Of a stretch of 64,000 nucleotides of DNA, positions 10,330-19,731 are shown piece after piece (position 1 is the first letter of the stretch; each line of letters opens with the position of its first letter). Origin of the DNA: Phytophthora hibernalis (taxonomy: Eukaryota > Oomycota > Peronosporomycetes > Peronosporales > Peronosporaceae); NCBI GenBank assembly GCA_012656075.1, contig JAAKBF010000056.1:806001-870000 (forward strand), read 5' to 3'. The notes beneath the pieces were generated by a model. It made no database searches. It saw nothing but the letters and a program-made list of their open reading frames with translations, and was not told the origin of the DNA. Position numbers and translations under genes: made by a program.

Positions 10330-11210
10330 ATGGTTTCGTCCTCGTTTGTTGTTCTGGCAATGGCCGCTTCGGTTCTGGCTGTCCACACTGAAGCCCACAG
10401 CTACATGACCGACCCGATGCCTACGTGGTCGGTTGGATACCCGACGACCAACTACGCCGGCCTCATCGATGGCCAGGACTACCTGCCGTGCCCGAACGGC
10501 ATGTCGTACGGCGGAACCCCGAGGGCAATACGGACGCCTACTGGACGGCCTTCAACGCAAGCAAGTACACCTCTCTCAAGGACCTCGCGGACAAGACCAT
10601 GGTGCTTCAGTCACTGAGTCCGTTCGGCAAGGCCACCGCCGAGTGCGGCTTCTCTCTTCCGAACGGTACGGCACGCAACCTGCCCGCAGAGGTGCAATGG
10701 CACGATTTCGGCCTCTCCCACCAGGGACCTTGCGAGGTCTGGTGCGACGACAAGTTGGCCTTCATGGATCAGAACTGCGCGCTCAACTACCCGGAGGTGC
10801 CTGCTTCGCTTCCGTACGACATCGACGTGTGCAAGGGTGCGTCTATGATCAAGTCGTACTGGATCGCGCTGCATGGTCTACCGTGGCAGCTTTACCTCAA
10901 CTGTGTGCCGCTTACGGGCAAGGTGAACGGCACCACCAGCGACGTGGCCAGTGACAGCGACACTGTTAAAACGCCTACCGCGACAACGTCTACTATCACC
11001 GAAGCTCCTACTTCCGCTACGGAGGCTCCGACTACATCAACCACTGCGACGGATGCCCCGGAAACCACCACTACGGATGCACCCGAGGCTACGACTCCGG
11101 AGGTGACACCGGAGACACCGACACAGGCTCCAATCACCCCCACAGCTACCGAACCTACCACCCAGACTGACGTCTCCTCCGGCGCAAAATGCAGTCGCCG
11201 TCGCAGCTAA
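10330..11210 (+). CDS. Secreted AA17-type LPMO, gene 5, broken by one single-base frameshift
   Basis: Signal peptide 1-22 (ending Thr-Glu-Ala) precedes mature His23-Ser-Tyr-Met. The first about 65 residues are in one frame. The rest of the domain (EGNTDAYWTAFNASKYTS onward, SHQGPCEVWCDD, YWIALHGLPWQLYLNC) and a Thr-rich tail ending GAKCSRRRS are in another. The switch falls at the CCCC run at 10517-10520, where the paralogues have Asp-Pro followed by residues leading to Asn-Thr-Glu/Asp-Ala-Tyr-Trp. One extra base there would make the gene continuous, so it is either a young pseudogene or a homopolymer error. There is no GT-AG pair that would explain it as an intron. The reading frame is clean everywhere else, which favours error or very recent loss. 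Confidence 0.8.
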
Positions 11211-11214
11211 AACC

Positions 11215-12180
11215 AGTTGCAGTACTTCAGCCTGGATACCGGTATGGATTTCAAGTGCTTGTTTAAAAACTCGATGTATGCGTTCACAGTCGATCTAAAG
11301 TTCAATTAGTATATGTCACTGTTTCTGCTGTTCGAGCGTATTACTTTTGATCGTTGCATCTAAGGGCCTGGTTCGTCCGTCGGGTTTAGTTAAATTGGAG
11401 GATACGGGCCATTTCCATTTACATGTTAACTTGATCAACTATCGAGTAAAAGGGAAAATCAATTTGACCTTTCCCTATGAATCTTTTATAAACGCCAATA
11501 ACCAATCAGATTGCTTCGTTAGCTTCCTATTTAACCAGACACAGTGACGCGAACCAGAGCCTGTACGTGTATCCCTGTGACTCTAAATGTTGCGCTGTGC
11601 TTCTGGCATACTGCACCGCTCAACCGTCGGAGGTCAGCAGTGAGGTGCGGCCTGCTTCGAATATGCAATGGAAAGGAAGGGGTGAGAGACACAAAAAATG
11701 GTGGGCAATCCGTACAGAAACGCATCAAACCGTGTCCCCTTTACCGGTTCGTTTTCGAGATGACGTCGTTGCTCTCACTGCTTTCCATCCTTCCAACATG
11801 GCAGTCAGCGTATCCCGATATGGCGATGTAAAATACACGGACCAATTACACAGCGTGAGCCGCGAGTGCGATACGTTTGAGTTCGAGCTTAGCTTGAGCT
11901 GCCGATCCCCTTGCTGGTTTGCAGCCAAGCAGATGCAGCGCAGCTTTTACTTGCCTCAAATTGAGATTCTCAATTCACGTAGCGGCAGAACTTGGTTTTG
12001 GCTATGTTACAGCACTCAACACTCATGTTTTATTCTTCACTGACAGTATGAACTACCGGTACCGGTACGAGCTATATGTTCATAGCTGCTAGACACACAT
12101 ATTCCCGGTAGGGGTTTAATACTCCCTCCCAGAGTGCACGAATGGGCAGTTAGCCACGGATGCGTCTAGAGCACTTGTTC
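11215..12180. other. Intergenic stretch between convergent LPMO genes 5 and 6
   Basis: I see no gene. Short frames around 11544-12043 have no recognisable domain. A GTACCGGTAC-type palindrome lies near 12056-12072. Confidence 0.45.
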
Positions 12181-12181
12181 G

Positions 12182-13067
12182 TTATCGTTGACGCCTCACC
12201 GGCAATGCTGCCATCTCCGTAGCTGGCGCTGACGCCGGAGTGGCCGGAGCCGTTGCACCATTGCTGGTAGCCGTAGGGCTCGCCGTAGTTGGCTTCGGAG
12301 CGTTGGTAGGTGGCGCAGTTGTCGTGGTGGTGGTGGTGGTGGGTTTCGTCGTCGATGAAGTGGGAGTAGAACCACCACCAGTGGCGCTATTGATGTTGAC
12401 GCAGTTAACTGAGAGCACACAAACGAACAACAAGTTAGTTTCGATACCTGGTCACCAAATAGCAGCAAAACTTACCGTAGATTTGCCACGTAGGACCGTG
12501 CATTGCCACCCAGTAGAAGGTAAGGCGCTTGGCGTTCGTGCACATCGAAGAATCAATCGGTACGGGAGCCGCGCCTTTGCCAGAGGCAGGAGTATACGTC
12601 GCCTGGCAGTTCGAATCTTGCTGGATCCGTTTGTTGTCGCACCAGGTTTCGCAAGGCCCCGGATGCACGAACCCTTCGTCAAGTGTGATGTCGTCGTTCC
12701 GACCCCAGTAAAAGGTGTCGTTGAGCGCGCCGTAGCTCGTCTGGGCGGGGACGGTGAACCCGCAAGAGGCCGTGGCATCTTTTGAAACCACTACCTGGTT
12801 GTCTACGATCATCGCCTTCAGACTTTTGTACTTCGATTTCTTGAAGTTCTCCTCGAAAGACTTCATGTTGAGCTCGGGGGCCGTGTTGAACGTTCCGCCC
12901 GGGAACAACTTGTTGCTGTCGATGGTCGACGAGTACTGCGTTTTGTCGATGTTCACACTGATGAACTTGGCCAGAGGCTGAACCATGTATCCGTGACCAG
13001 ACACCTGCTGCCAGCTCTGGGCTGCGAACAGCAAGAGCGACGCCAAACCGGTGCACGACAGCTTCAT
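12182..13067 (-). CDS. Secreted AA17-like LPMO, gene 6, two exons
   Basis: Two exons on the minus strand (13067-12476 and 12408-12182) encode 272 residues. The signal peptide (1-24, ending Val-Ser-Gly) exposes His25-Gly-Tyr-Met. The domain is divergent: VHPGPCETWCDN replaces SHEGPCEVWCDD, and the end block reads YWVAMHGPTWQIY then VNC. The 67-nt intron (12409-12475) has GTAAGT and CTCTCAG borders, is phase 1 and splits the final Tyr-Val-Asn-Cys block, so exon 2 is almost purely the Thr/Pro/Ala-rich tail. That tail ends VRRQR without the Lys-Cys-Ser part. It is the only LPMO gene here in which I see an intron. The ATG at 13067 is chosen because it starts the secretion signal. Confidence 0.85.
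12409..12475 (-). other. Intron of LPMO gene 6 at the catalytic-domain/tail boundary
   Basis: This 67-nt GT-AG intron joins a G ending exon 1 to TT opening exon 2. The junction makes a Val codon and restores the Trp-Gln-Ile-Tyr-Val-Asn-Cys block seen uninterrupted in the paralogues. Confidence 0.85.
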
Positions 13068-13503
13068 TTCCTTTCTTGCTTCAATTTGTGGGGTATCACT
13101 CAGTGCGCGTTTTAGTAACTGAGTTACAGTCCCACACAAGCGGACCGGAGACCAAAGGAGATTCTCGTGACGAGAAACCGTGGGCAAGTCTGATGCCAGC
13201 TGGTTTCGACGCGAGTCAAATGGTACAAAGTATTGCCAAAGCTGTCGTGTTGCCTTTACACATGCACTGAGTGAAGCTTACAGTATTAAGGGTTAAAGCA
13301 AGGCTTGCTGTCGTCTTTACCTCTGGTACATGTACTTTACTGGTCCTGTGCCATAAGCATTTGTATTGTATCCTGTATGACGCGTTTTGCATTACGGTAT
13401 TCTTCAGATTCATGAACCGACCGACATGTACGCACGAAGGTTTGAGAAGCTAGCCCCGTTATCCATCGTTTGCGAGGAACCTACATGTGTGTATGCGTCG
13501 ATT

Positions 13504-14766
13504 TTAACAGAGACCGCACGGAAAGAGATCGACGAACGAAAGAGATCGTCTAAATTGTTCCACCTCTGGAATGGAATACTTCGGTGTACCGGTACGCAAC
13601 AATATGCGGATGTGCAACTTCAGACATGTGAGGACGGATACGATCTTAGTGGCGAAAGCCGAAACTATTGCCGCCACCAGAGAAGTTGTTGCTCCAGCCA
13701 CCGCCAGAGGTGCCTTGGCCAGGAGACACTGTGCCGGTCGTAGCTTGACATCACTGTTGCCGGTGGTGGACGTGCTTGACCATTGCTGCGATGTGCCGGT
13801 CGATGAGCTGGTAGTCGATGTCACAGACCAACCGTCGGTGGTGGTGGTGGAGCCCGTGGAAGGCGTCGACGACCGCAGGTTTGAAGTTGAAGCGGCGCTT
13901 CCGGCGGTTGTCGTCGCTGCTGAGTTTGTCGAACTGGTGGTGTTGGTGATTGACGTCGATGGTGCCGTCGTGGTTGTTGTAGAGCTGGTCGACGTCGAGT
14001 CCGTAGTCGTGGCGGTGGTGGCAGTGGTAGAAGTCGACGACGACGAGGGGCTGGCGGTGGTCGTTGTCGAGGTGGTTGAGCTCGTGCTGTTGGAAGTTGT
14101 TGTGGTGCTCGAACTCGTTCCAGAACTGGCACTCGACACGGCGTTCGATGACGTTGCGCCCGTGGACGTTGTCGTCTCCAGCGGCGCGCAGTTGACATAC
14201 ACCTGCCAGGTCGACGAGTGCAGGGCCAACCAGTAGAACGTGAGCGTGCTGGTACCCAGACAGGCATCGCGGTCGTACGGCAGCTCAGCAGGGGCCGAGG
14301 TGTAGTCGGCCGCGCAGTCGTCGTCGTGGAACACACGGACGTCGTCGCACCAGACCTCACAGGGACCTTCGTGCGAGGACGTAAAGCCTTCGGTAGACGA
14401 GTGCGTCCACTCCACGTACTCGGCAGGAAGCGGCTGTGTCGTCTCGTCGGGGTCGCAGGAGCCACAAGTGAGCGTCGCGTCCGTGACGGTGACGGTGGCC
14501 AAGCCATTGATGAGATCCTTCAGCGAAGTGTAGCTGCTGGACTCGAAGGCAGTCGTGAAGGCGGCCGTGTTATCTGCAGGCGAGCCTGAGAAAGTGCCGC
14601 TGAATCCGGACGCCGACGACTCGATGGTAGCGATGAACTGCGTGTTGTCCGTGGATGAGGAGAGGAAGGTCACGGCGGGCGCCGTCAAGTAGCCATGGCT
14701 GTTTACTGTAGCGAGCAGCATTGCAGCCGCTAGCATCGATCGAAAGTACGCTTTGGGGAGAACCAT
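13504..14766 (-). CDS. Secreted AA17-type LPMO, gene 7, long tail
   Basis: The frame encodes 420 residues: signal peptide 1-23 (ending Val-Asn-Ser), mature His24-Gly-Tyr-Leu, a canonical domain with SHEGPCEVWCDD and the FYWLALHSSTWQVYVNCAPL block, and a very long Ser/Thr tail. The catalytic domain is nearly identical in DNA to that of the gene at 27276-28142, while the signal peptides and tails differ. The last about 80 residues in the annotated frame look unlike a linker and lack the KCS terminus. From about 13735 another frame reads a Gly/Ser-rich end (SGGGWSNNFSGGGNSFGF) that stops at 13646, so a one-base indel in the tail is likely. The frame is open upstream to 15021, but the ATG at 14766 starts the signal peptide and follows an initiator. 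Confidence 0.88.
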   Translation of the reverse strand: MVLPKAYFRSMLAAAMLLATVNSHGYLTAPAVTFLSSSTDNTQFIATIESSASGFSGTFSGSPADNTAAFTTAFESSSYTSLKDLINGLATVTVTDATLTCGSCDPDETTQPLPAEYVEWTHSSTEGFTSSHEGPCEVWCDDVRVFHDDDCAADYTSAPAELPYDRDACLGTSTLTFYWLALHSSTWQVYVNCAPLETTTSTGATSSNAVSSASSGTSSSTTTTSNSTSSTTSTTTTASPSSSSTSTTATTATTTDSTSTSSTTTTTAPSTSITNTTSSTNSAATTTAGSAASTSNLRSSTPSTGSTTTTDGWSVTSTTSSSTGTSQQWSSTSTTGNSDVKLRPAQCLLAKAPLAVAGATTSLVAAIVSAFATKIVSVLTCLKLHIRILLRTGTPKYSIPEVEQFRRSLSFVDLFPCGLC

Positions 14767-14799
14767 GATCGCTGGATAAGAAACCTCTGCTCGACTGTC

Positions 14800-14816
14800 A
14801 GCAAATTGATAAGTGA
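14800..14816 (-). promoter_or_regulatory. Oomycete initiator-type core promoter of LPMO gene 7
   Basis: On the minus strand this reads TCACTTATCAATTTGCT, a near-perfect initiator plus flanking region 34-50 bp upstream of the ATG at 14766. Confidence 0.7.
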
Positions 14817-15378
14817 TGCTTGTCTCGCGCCTGTCGGGGTTTGCCAAACTACCGGGGTTGAAGGCGGTCAATTGCCTTTCATAATGAGGGACCAACGCAG
14901 TAGAAACGGATTCGAAGACGTCTGTAGGTGCTTTCGTTGAGGAGACTGGTTCTAGTCGTGGTTGGAACGAGGCCGCAGCCTGCAGTCGAGGATACTCGTT
15001 GATGCCGCTACGCTTCTTCAAGCAGAGGATGTGAGTAGTTTAGCTGACGTGAGCGCATTCGTGCTGGTGGACGAAAGTAGACGAGGTTTAAGGATGAGGG
15101 CAGCACCGCTGCTGTTTTCACTGCAAACGCTTGGCAAAAATGGACAACTTTGGTGACAACTTTGGTGATTCTTGAATCGAAGCAAAGAAGAAACGTTTGC
15201 TGAAGAATGAATACCGGTACCTGTTGATTGTGTGTGTTGCAGCAAAGTTCGGCTATTAACAATGGTACACACACTGTATTCTTTGAAAGCTTTCAACTGC
15301 TTTCTTGACACTTCAGAACACTAACACGCATGAAGCAGTAAAACTCTCTCTACTAGGGAGATTGCGTAATTTTCGCAT

Positions 15379-16323
15379 CTACTGGCGTATACGACGGCGA
15401 CGAACAGAGCACTTGTCCGCAGTCGTTGCAGTGGTTGCTTCCGGTGACGCAGTTGTAGAAGTCGTTGTCGGAGTCGTAGTAGACTGAGTAGTATCGCCGC
15501 TCGAGGCGTCTGTGCCAGCCGAAGCGTCCGATGTAGCCGTAGTGTCAACCGCCGATGCATCGGTGTTGTCTGCGGTGTAGCTAGCTTCACCCGCCGTCTC
15601 CGATTCTGTGGTAGGAGTGGCAGTCGTGGCTGTAGGAGCGGTAGTCGTGGTTGAGGAGGCAGAAGACGAGGAAGAAGACGTCGACGAAGCAGTAGCTGTC
15701 GAGGTGGGGGTCGTGGACGAACTGCCAGCTCCGCTGCCGGGGATCGTGATGTCGGAGCACGTCGGGTACGTCTGGTTGGCGATGTTCGAGTGCCAGTAGA
15801 ACTGCAAGGCGCAGTCGCCAGCGTTCTCGCAGCCGGTCACATTGGTGGGGATGGTGGCCGAGACCGTGAAGGTACCTGCCGAGCTGGCGAAATCGCTGAA
15901 GTACTCGATCTGCGTGTCGCGGTTGTACGTGATTTTGCCGACCGAGTCGGTGCTGGGTTTGACGATGCTCAGGATCATGTAGCCCGGGTGCGGGGCTTGG
16001 ATGTAGTACTCGACGTTGAACTTCTTGCCGGCTTCGATCTCCGTCACGTTGTTCCCGGACTCGTAGACGAGACCGCGGCATCCGTTGTAGATGTTGAACG
16101 TCTCGGCCGCGGGTTCACCGGCTTGGCCGCGTTGACTTAGGTTTTCAATGGGGGCCCATTCCAGCTCATCGTCGCCAGCGCCCTTGAGTCCGTACAGGCA
16201 GTCCGCACGGTACTTGGCCGTGATCGGGCGGTAGGACGGCACCAGCATTTGACCGTGAGCGTCCACGGTGCTGGCCAACATGATGGCCGTTCCGGCTAGA
16301 GTGAAGAAGACAGCAGGCTTCAT
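15379..16323 (-). CDS. Secreted AA16-like LPMO, gene 8 (second LPMO family)
   Basis: The predicted protein has 314 residues: signal peptide 1-22 (ending Val-Asp-Ala), then mature His23-Gly-Gln-Met. The domain differs from AA17. It has a Tyr-Arg-Ala-Asp-Cys segment, a Phe-Asn-Ile-Tyr-Asn-Gly-Cys-Arg-Gly core, QAPHPGYM with the probable second copper His, and a CALQFYWHSNIANQTYPTC block near the end. This layout resembles AA16 LPMOs; the assignment is by motif memory and could be another family of the Chitin_bind_4/LPMO type. A Thr/Ser/Ala/Asp-rich linker of about 100 residues ends in DKCSVRRRRIRQ, the terminus also carried by the AA17 genes around it. In fungi AA16 enzymes have been reported to assist cellulose-active LPMOs; whether that holds here is open. 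Confidence 0.8.
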   Translation of the reverse strand: MKPAVFFTLAGTAIMLASTVDAHGQMLVPSYRPITAKYRADCLYGLKGAGDDELEWAPIENLSQRGQAGEPAAETFNIYNGCRGLVYESGNNVTEIEAGKKFNVEYYIQAPHPGYMILSIVKPSTDSVGKITYNRDTQIEYFSDFASSAGTFTVSATIPTNVTGCENAGDCALQFYWHSNIANQTYPTCSDITIPGSGAGSSSTTPTSTATASSTSSSSSSASSTTTTAPTATTATPTTESETAGEASYTADNTDASAVDTTATSDASAGTDASSGDTTQSTTTPTTTSTTASPEATTATTADKCSVRRRRIRQ

Positions 16324-16360
16324 ATTTCGTGGGATGTTTCAGGAAGTGAGCGCCAACGAG

Positions 16361-16377
16361 TGCAAAACGGGAAATGG
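16361..16377 (-). promoter_or_regulatory. Candidate initiator of AA16-like gene 8
   Basis: The minus-strand CCATTTCCCGTTTTGCA resembles the initiator plus flanking region with one mismatch in the CA position, 38-54 bp upstream of the ATG at 16323. Confidence 0.45.
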
Positions 16378-16930
16378 GTATCGGTGGAGGCCCTCATGCC
16401 ATGAATTGCAGTCTCGCGATGGTGACAGGCAGGATCACTTGGAGTGTGTGTGACGGGCAGATGCTATGCTAGACTTCGACCATGCCAGCTGTATCGCGAT
16501 ATATACTTGATATTCGTTAGCCCCCGGCACACGGCTCACGATGACGATGACGACCCTTTCAGATCGTCGCGGCAGACCGATTACCGTTTTGCTGTCGGTG
16601 CTGGCCGTACCGGCGGCATCCTCGACCTTCTTTGTAAAATAAACCAGCTTCACCGTCGAGACGCACGTTGAGTTCGGGGGTGGCGTTGGTTTTCAAAACC
16701 GAGCTTCCTGCCGCCAGCCGGATTCACATCGCGGCGAGGTGCGAAAGCTATCTTCGGGCGTCATCGTCGAACAGAGCAACCATCGACGATATCAGAAGGA
16801 TTGCTGTTGTGCTGGTTTTTATCAACTGAAGTAAACGTATGTGTATTTCGTTGTTTAAAACGTGTGTGTACAGATCTATTCAAAACGCAACGCACATCAA
16901 GATCTACCTTACTTCTCAGCGGTGCATCGC

Positions 16931-17701
16931 CTACTCTCGTCGCTGTCGACGCGTGCACTTCTCCGAAGTATTGGCAGGAGAATTTGTCGACGGTGTGATT
17001 GTCGTCGTAGGCGAGATGGTTGAAGTTGTTGGGGTCGCCGTCGTGTCAATCGGTGTTGTCGTCGAGGCCGCCGGAGACGTCGTGCTAATCGACCGCCCAC
17101 TCGGCCCGCTGCCGGTCACCACGATGTCGGCGCATGTAGGATACGTTTGACTCGCCAGGTCCGAGTGCCAGTAGAACTGCAGCGCACAGTCACCCGCCGA
17201 CCCGCACCCAGTAACTCTCGTGGGAATCGTGGCCGTGGTGGTGGTGTTGCCGCCCGACGTCACAGCGAAAGGGTCGATGGTGAGCAGCTCGGCCACGGAC
17301 TCGTAGGTGATGATACCGCTGCTGTCGGTGCTGGGCTTGACGACGCTGAGCACCATGGTACCGGGGTGGGGTGCCTGGATGACCCACTCGACATCGAAGG
17401 GCGTGCCGGCCGTGAGCTGCGTGACGGTGTTGTTGGTCTCGTAGACGGTTCCTCTGCACCCGTTCATGATGTTGAAGGTAGCGGCTGCCGGTTGGTCGGC
17501 CTGCGCTCTGCCGCTGAGCAGCTCGACGGGTGCGTACTGCAGCTCTTGGTCTCCTGCTCTGCTGAGCGCTCCGCAGTCGGCTCGGTACTGTTGCGAGATG
17601 GGTCGTGGCGTGGGCTTAGTCATTTGTCCGTGTGCGTTGACGGTGTTGGACGACGCTGCAAAAAGCATCGCCGTGAACGATGAGAATGCGGTAAGTTTCA
17701 T
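16931..17701 (-). CDS. Secreted AA16-like LPMO, gene 9
   Basis: The predicted protein has 256 residues: signal peptide 1-23 (ending Val-Asn-Ala), mature His24-Gly-Gln-Met, then the same domain as gene 8: Tyr-Arg-Ala-Asp-Cys-Gly, FNIMNGCRGTVYE, QAPHPGTMVLSVVKPSTDSS with the probable second His, and CALQFYWHSDLASQTYPTCAD. A short Thr/Ser-rich tail ends SEKCTRRQRRE, a variant of the common basic Cys terminus. The catalytic region is almost identical in DNA to the plus-strand gene at 20228-21028, giving an inverted duplication around the gene at 18634. The frame is open to 17755, but the ATG at 17701 begins the signal peptide and lies just behind an initiator. Confidence 0.85.
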   Translation of the reverse strand: MKLTAFSSFTAMLFAASSNTVNAHGQMTKPTPRPISQQYRADCGALSRAGDQELQYAPVELLSGRAQADQPAAATFNIMNGCRGTVYETNNTVTQLTAGTPFDVEWVIQAPHPGTMVLSVVKPSTDSSGIITYESVAELLTIDPFAVTSGGNTTTTATIPTRVTGCGSAGDCALQFYWHSDLASQTYPTCADIVVTGSGPSGRSISTTSPAASTTTPIDTTATPTTSTISPTTTITPSTNSPANTSEKCTRRQRRE

Positions 17702-17750
17702 GGTGGGGTCTCTTGTTGATTGGTTTCGCGTCACAATCTGTGCGGTTCGA

Positions 17751-17767
17751 GGCAAGTTGCATTGTGA
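17751..17767 (-). promoter_or_regulatory. Oomycete initiator-type core promoter of AA16-like gene 9
   Basis: The minus-strand TCACAATGCAACTTGCC matches the initiator plus flanking region and lies 50-66 bp upstream of the ATG at 17701. Confidence 0.55.
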
Positions 17768-18294
17768 GACTAACTCGCGGTGCTCGAGCTGTACCGGTTG
17801 CCGCTTTAGTTTCAGGCATCGATCTCAGTGCTCTTGAGTTGATTGCGAGACGGCCTCGAGCAAGCGCAGTCGTTCTGTGGCTTGAGGGCTCGACATTGGT
17901 CGCTGAGCACTTGAAACCCCGCTTGAATGATCAGCCAACTGTAAACGTGGCTTCACCCGCTGTTTTGTCCGAAAAGTACACCGGATCGAGCTGACCCGGA
18001 TGAGACTGAAGCAAGTCCGACATAGCAACCGTCCATGGAAGTCGCATCGAATCCGCATGGAGCGATCGATGCATCATGAGCCAAACTTAGACGTCTGGAA
18101 ACACATTTTACGGCAAGTGACCAGGAGCGAACCGAAATCTGGAAAGCTGTTCGCTGAGCCGAGCGTTTTCAAGCCACCGACACGGCGAGTTCCGTCCAGA
18201 ATGAAAACGATGTCGAGCCGAAATCGAGTGTTATCGCGCCGGATGTTCACTTGCAGCCGGAGCTATATCCGATGCGCGCAACCTCTCAGAATCT

Positions 18295-18321
18295 GACGAC
18301 TATCTGAGTCAGATAGTCGTC
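18295..18321. repeat. Perfect 27-bp palindrome in a divergent promoter region
   Basis: GACGACTATCTGA, one central base, then TCAGATAGTCGTC: 13-bp perfect arms. It lies between the divergent starts of gene 9 (17701, minus) and the AA17 gene at 18634 (plus). It could be a dimeric transcription-factor site or a chance hairpin; the function is unknown. Confidence 0.8.
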
Positions 18322-18578
18322 CAATGGATTCGCCACAGCAACAACCAAACACACGCAGCGACGTGCCAGCAAAATCAGAGTGTTTCAGCACTTTCGACGG
18401 TCGTCCAACCGGCTGGCCACGAAAACGTAGGCCCTGCTGTCGACGAAGCGCCGTACGCACGGGAGACTTTCAGACACAATGTCATTCGTGCGTCCTGCTG
18501 TTCGTCTGATTAGAGTTCTTGCCAGCTCTGCGTTACCCGGGCGACACTTGAGAAACTCTCCTGTGGATATTCTCATTC

Positions 18579-18595
18579 TCACAACGCAATTTGCT
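18579..18595 (+). promoter_or_regulatory. Oomycete initiator-type core promoter of the AA17 gene at 18634
   Basis: TCACAACGCAATTTGCT keeps the CAATTT flanking region and lies 39-55 bp upstream of the ATG at 18634. The middle of the initiator half deviates from consensus. Confidence 0.5.
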
Positions 18596-18633
18596 CGGTC
18601 GAGTTCACAAGTCGTGCACACTACACAAGAAAT

Positions 18634-19731
18634 ATGGCAAGCTCCAAGATGTACTGCACCGCTATGGTGGGGGCTGCGGTTCTGTTTTTCAGCGGAGCGG
18701 ATGCACATGGCTACCTGAGTCAGCCAGCAGTGACTTTCCCCAACGATGTCGACAAGACCCAGTTTGTCGCCACGATCGAGTCCAGCGCCTCGGGCTTTTC
18801 CGGATCGTTCGGTGGGTCTCCAGCATCGAACACCGAGGCATTCACGACGGCGTTCAATTCGAGCAAATACTCATCGATCAAGGAGTTCGTGACGGACTTG
18901 GGCCAGATTGTGGCCACTGGCGCCAACATTGAGTGTGGGCTCACCGATCCGAATGAAACTCCGCAACCAATTCCGGACGAGTTGGAGTGGACTCACTCGG
19001 ACACGGAAGGCTTCACTTCCTCTCATGAGGGCCCTTGCGAGGCCTGGTGTGATGGCACTAAAGTGTTCCATGACTCCGACTGCGCGGTACACTTCACCAC
19101 CGCTCCGGCAAAAATGCCCTACGACCAAGCAGGGTGTTCGGGTGCGAGTCGCCTGACGTTCTACTGGCTGGCTTTGCACTCATCTACCTGGCAAGTGTAC
19201 GTTAACTGCGCCGCGCTTGAAGGCGGTAGCGGCTCATTCTCGCCTTCTCAAGCGAACTCTACCACCAATGAATCTGCGGGACAATCTGACACCCCAACGG
19301 TGACCACTGCGACGCCCGTGTCCACAACCGCCACACCGACGCAAACCACTGCGGTACCCACTGCAACCACTGCAACACCAACCATTGATAGCTCTGTCGC
19401 TGGCGAGGAAGACGAAGACTGTGGTTCGCTCGACGTTGCTGGTAGTGATGAGGAGGACGAAGACTGCGGATCTCTTGATGTCGCGGGCAGTGATGAGGAT
19501 CAGGTCGCTGGCGAAGCTGACACGGCCGAAGAAGACTGTGGTTCGCTCGACGTCGCTGGTAGCGAAGACGAGGAAGACTGTGGGTCTCTTGATGTCGCTG
19601 AAAGTGAGGAGGAGGAAGACTGCGGCTCACTTGACGTTGCAGAAAGCGACGCTGCCACTATCTCGGAGTCATCGCTCAATTTCGACGTCATTGACGGCAG
19701 CTACACCAGTGGCAAGGTTCAGCCTCAATAG
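18634..19731 (+). CDS. Secreted AA17-type LPMO with an acidic Cys-containing repeat tail
   Basis: The predicted protein has 365 residues: signal peptide 1-24 (ending Ala-Asp-Ala), mature His25-Gly-Tyr-Leu, then a canonical AA17 domain with SHEGPCEAWCDG (the usual Val and second Asp are replaced) and FYWLALHSSTWQVYVNCAAL. A short Thr/Pro linker follows. The last about 120 residues do not carry the basic KCSVRRRR end. They hold five copies of an acidic unit around EEDCGSLDVAGS, each with one Cys, and end Gly-Lys-Val-Gln-Pro-Gln. The adjacent AA16-like gene at 20228 has a related acidic tail. The strong negative charge, opposite to that of the other tails, suggests a different partner such as Ca-bridged pectate, a cationic protein or metal ions; this is inference. 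Confidence 0.9.
   Translation: MASSKMYCTAMVGAAVLFFSGADAHGYLSQPAVTFPNDVDKTQFVATIESSASGFSGSFGGSPASNTEAFTTAFNSSKYSSIKEFVTDLGQIVATGANIECGLTDPNETPQPIPDELEWTHSDTEGFTSSHEGPCEAWCDGTKVFHDSDCAVHFTTAPAKMPYDQAGCSGASRLTFYWLALHSSTWQVYVNCAALEGGSGSFSPSQANSTTNESAGQSDTPTVTTATPVSTTATPTQTTAVPTATTATPTIDSSVAGEEDEDCGSLDVAGSDEEDEDCGSLDVAGSDEDQVAGEADTAEEDCGSLDVAGSEDEEDCGSLDVAESEEEEDCGSLDVAESDAATISESSLNFDVIDGSYTSGKVQPQ
19409..19650 (+). repeat. Five acidic DCGSLDVA coding repeats
   Basis: In-frame imperfect repeats inside the gene at 18634 encode an Asp/Glu run followed by Asp-Cys-Gly-Ser-Leu-Asp-Val-Ala and Gly/Glu-Ser. Units are separated by variable acidic spacers. DNA of the copies has diverged at silent sites, so the array is not brand-new. 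Confidence 0.85.

Noticed and set aside
10515..10525. Possible intron explaining the frame change in LPMO gene 5
   Set aside because: No GT-AG pair fits, and paralogues align across the site with only a single base missing.
12240..12785. Long plus-strand frame rich in Val/Gly/Ala that looks like a membrane protein
   Set aside because: It is the antisense of the Thr/Pro tail of LPMO gene 6. Antisense of Thr/Ser codons gives Val/Gly/Arg, which imitates hydrophobic segments. The same holds for frames at 13571-14236, 15608-15799 and 27304-27612.
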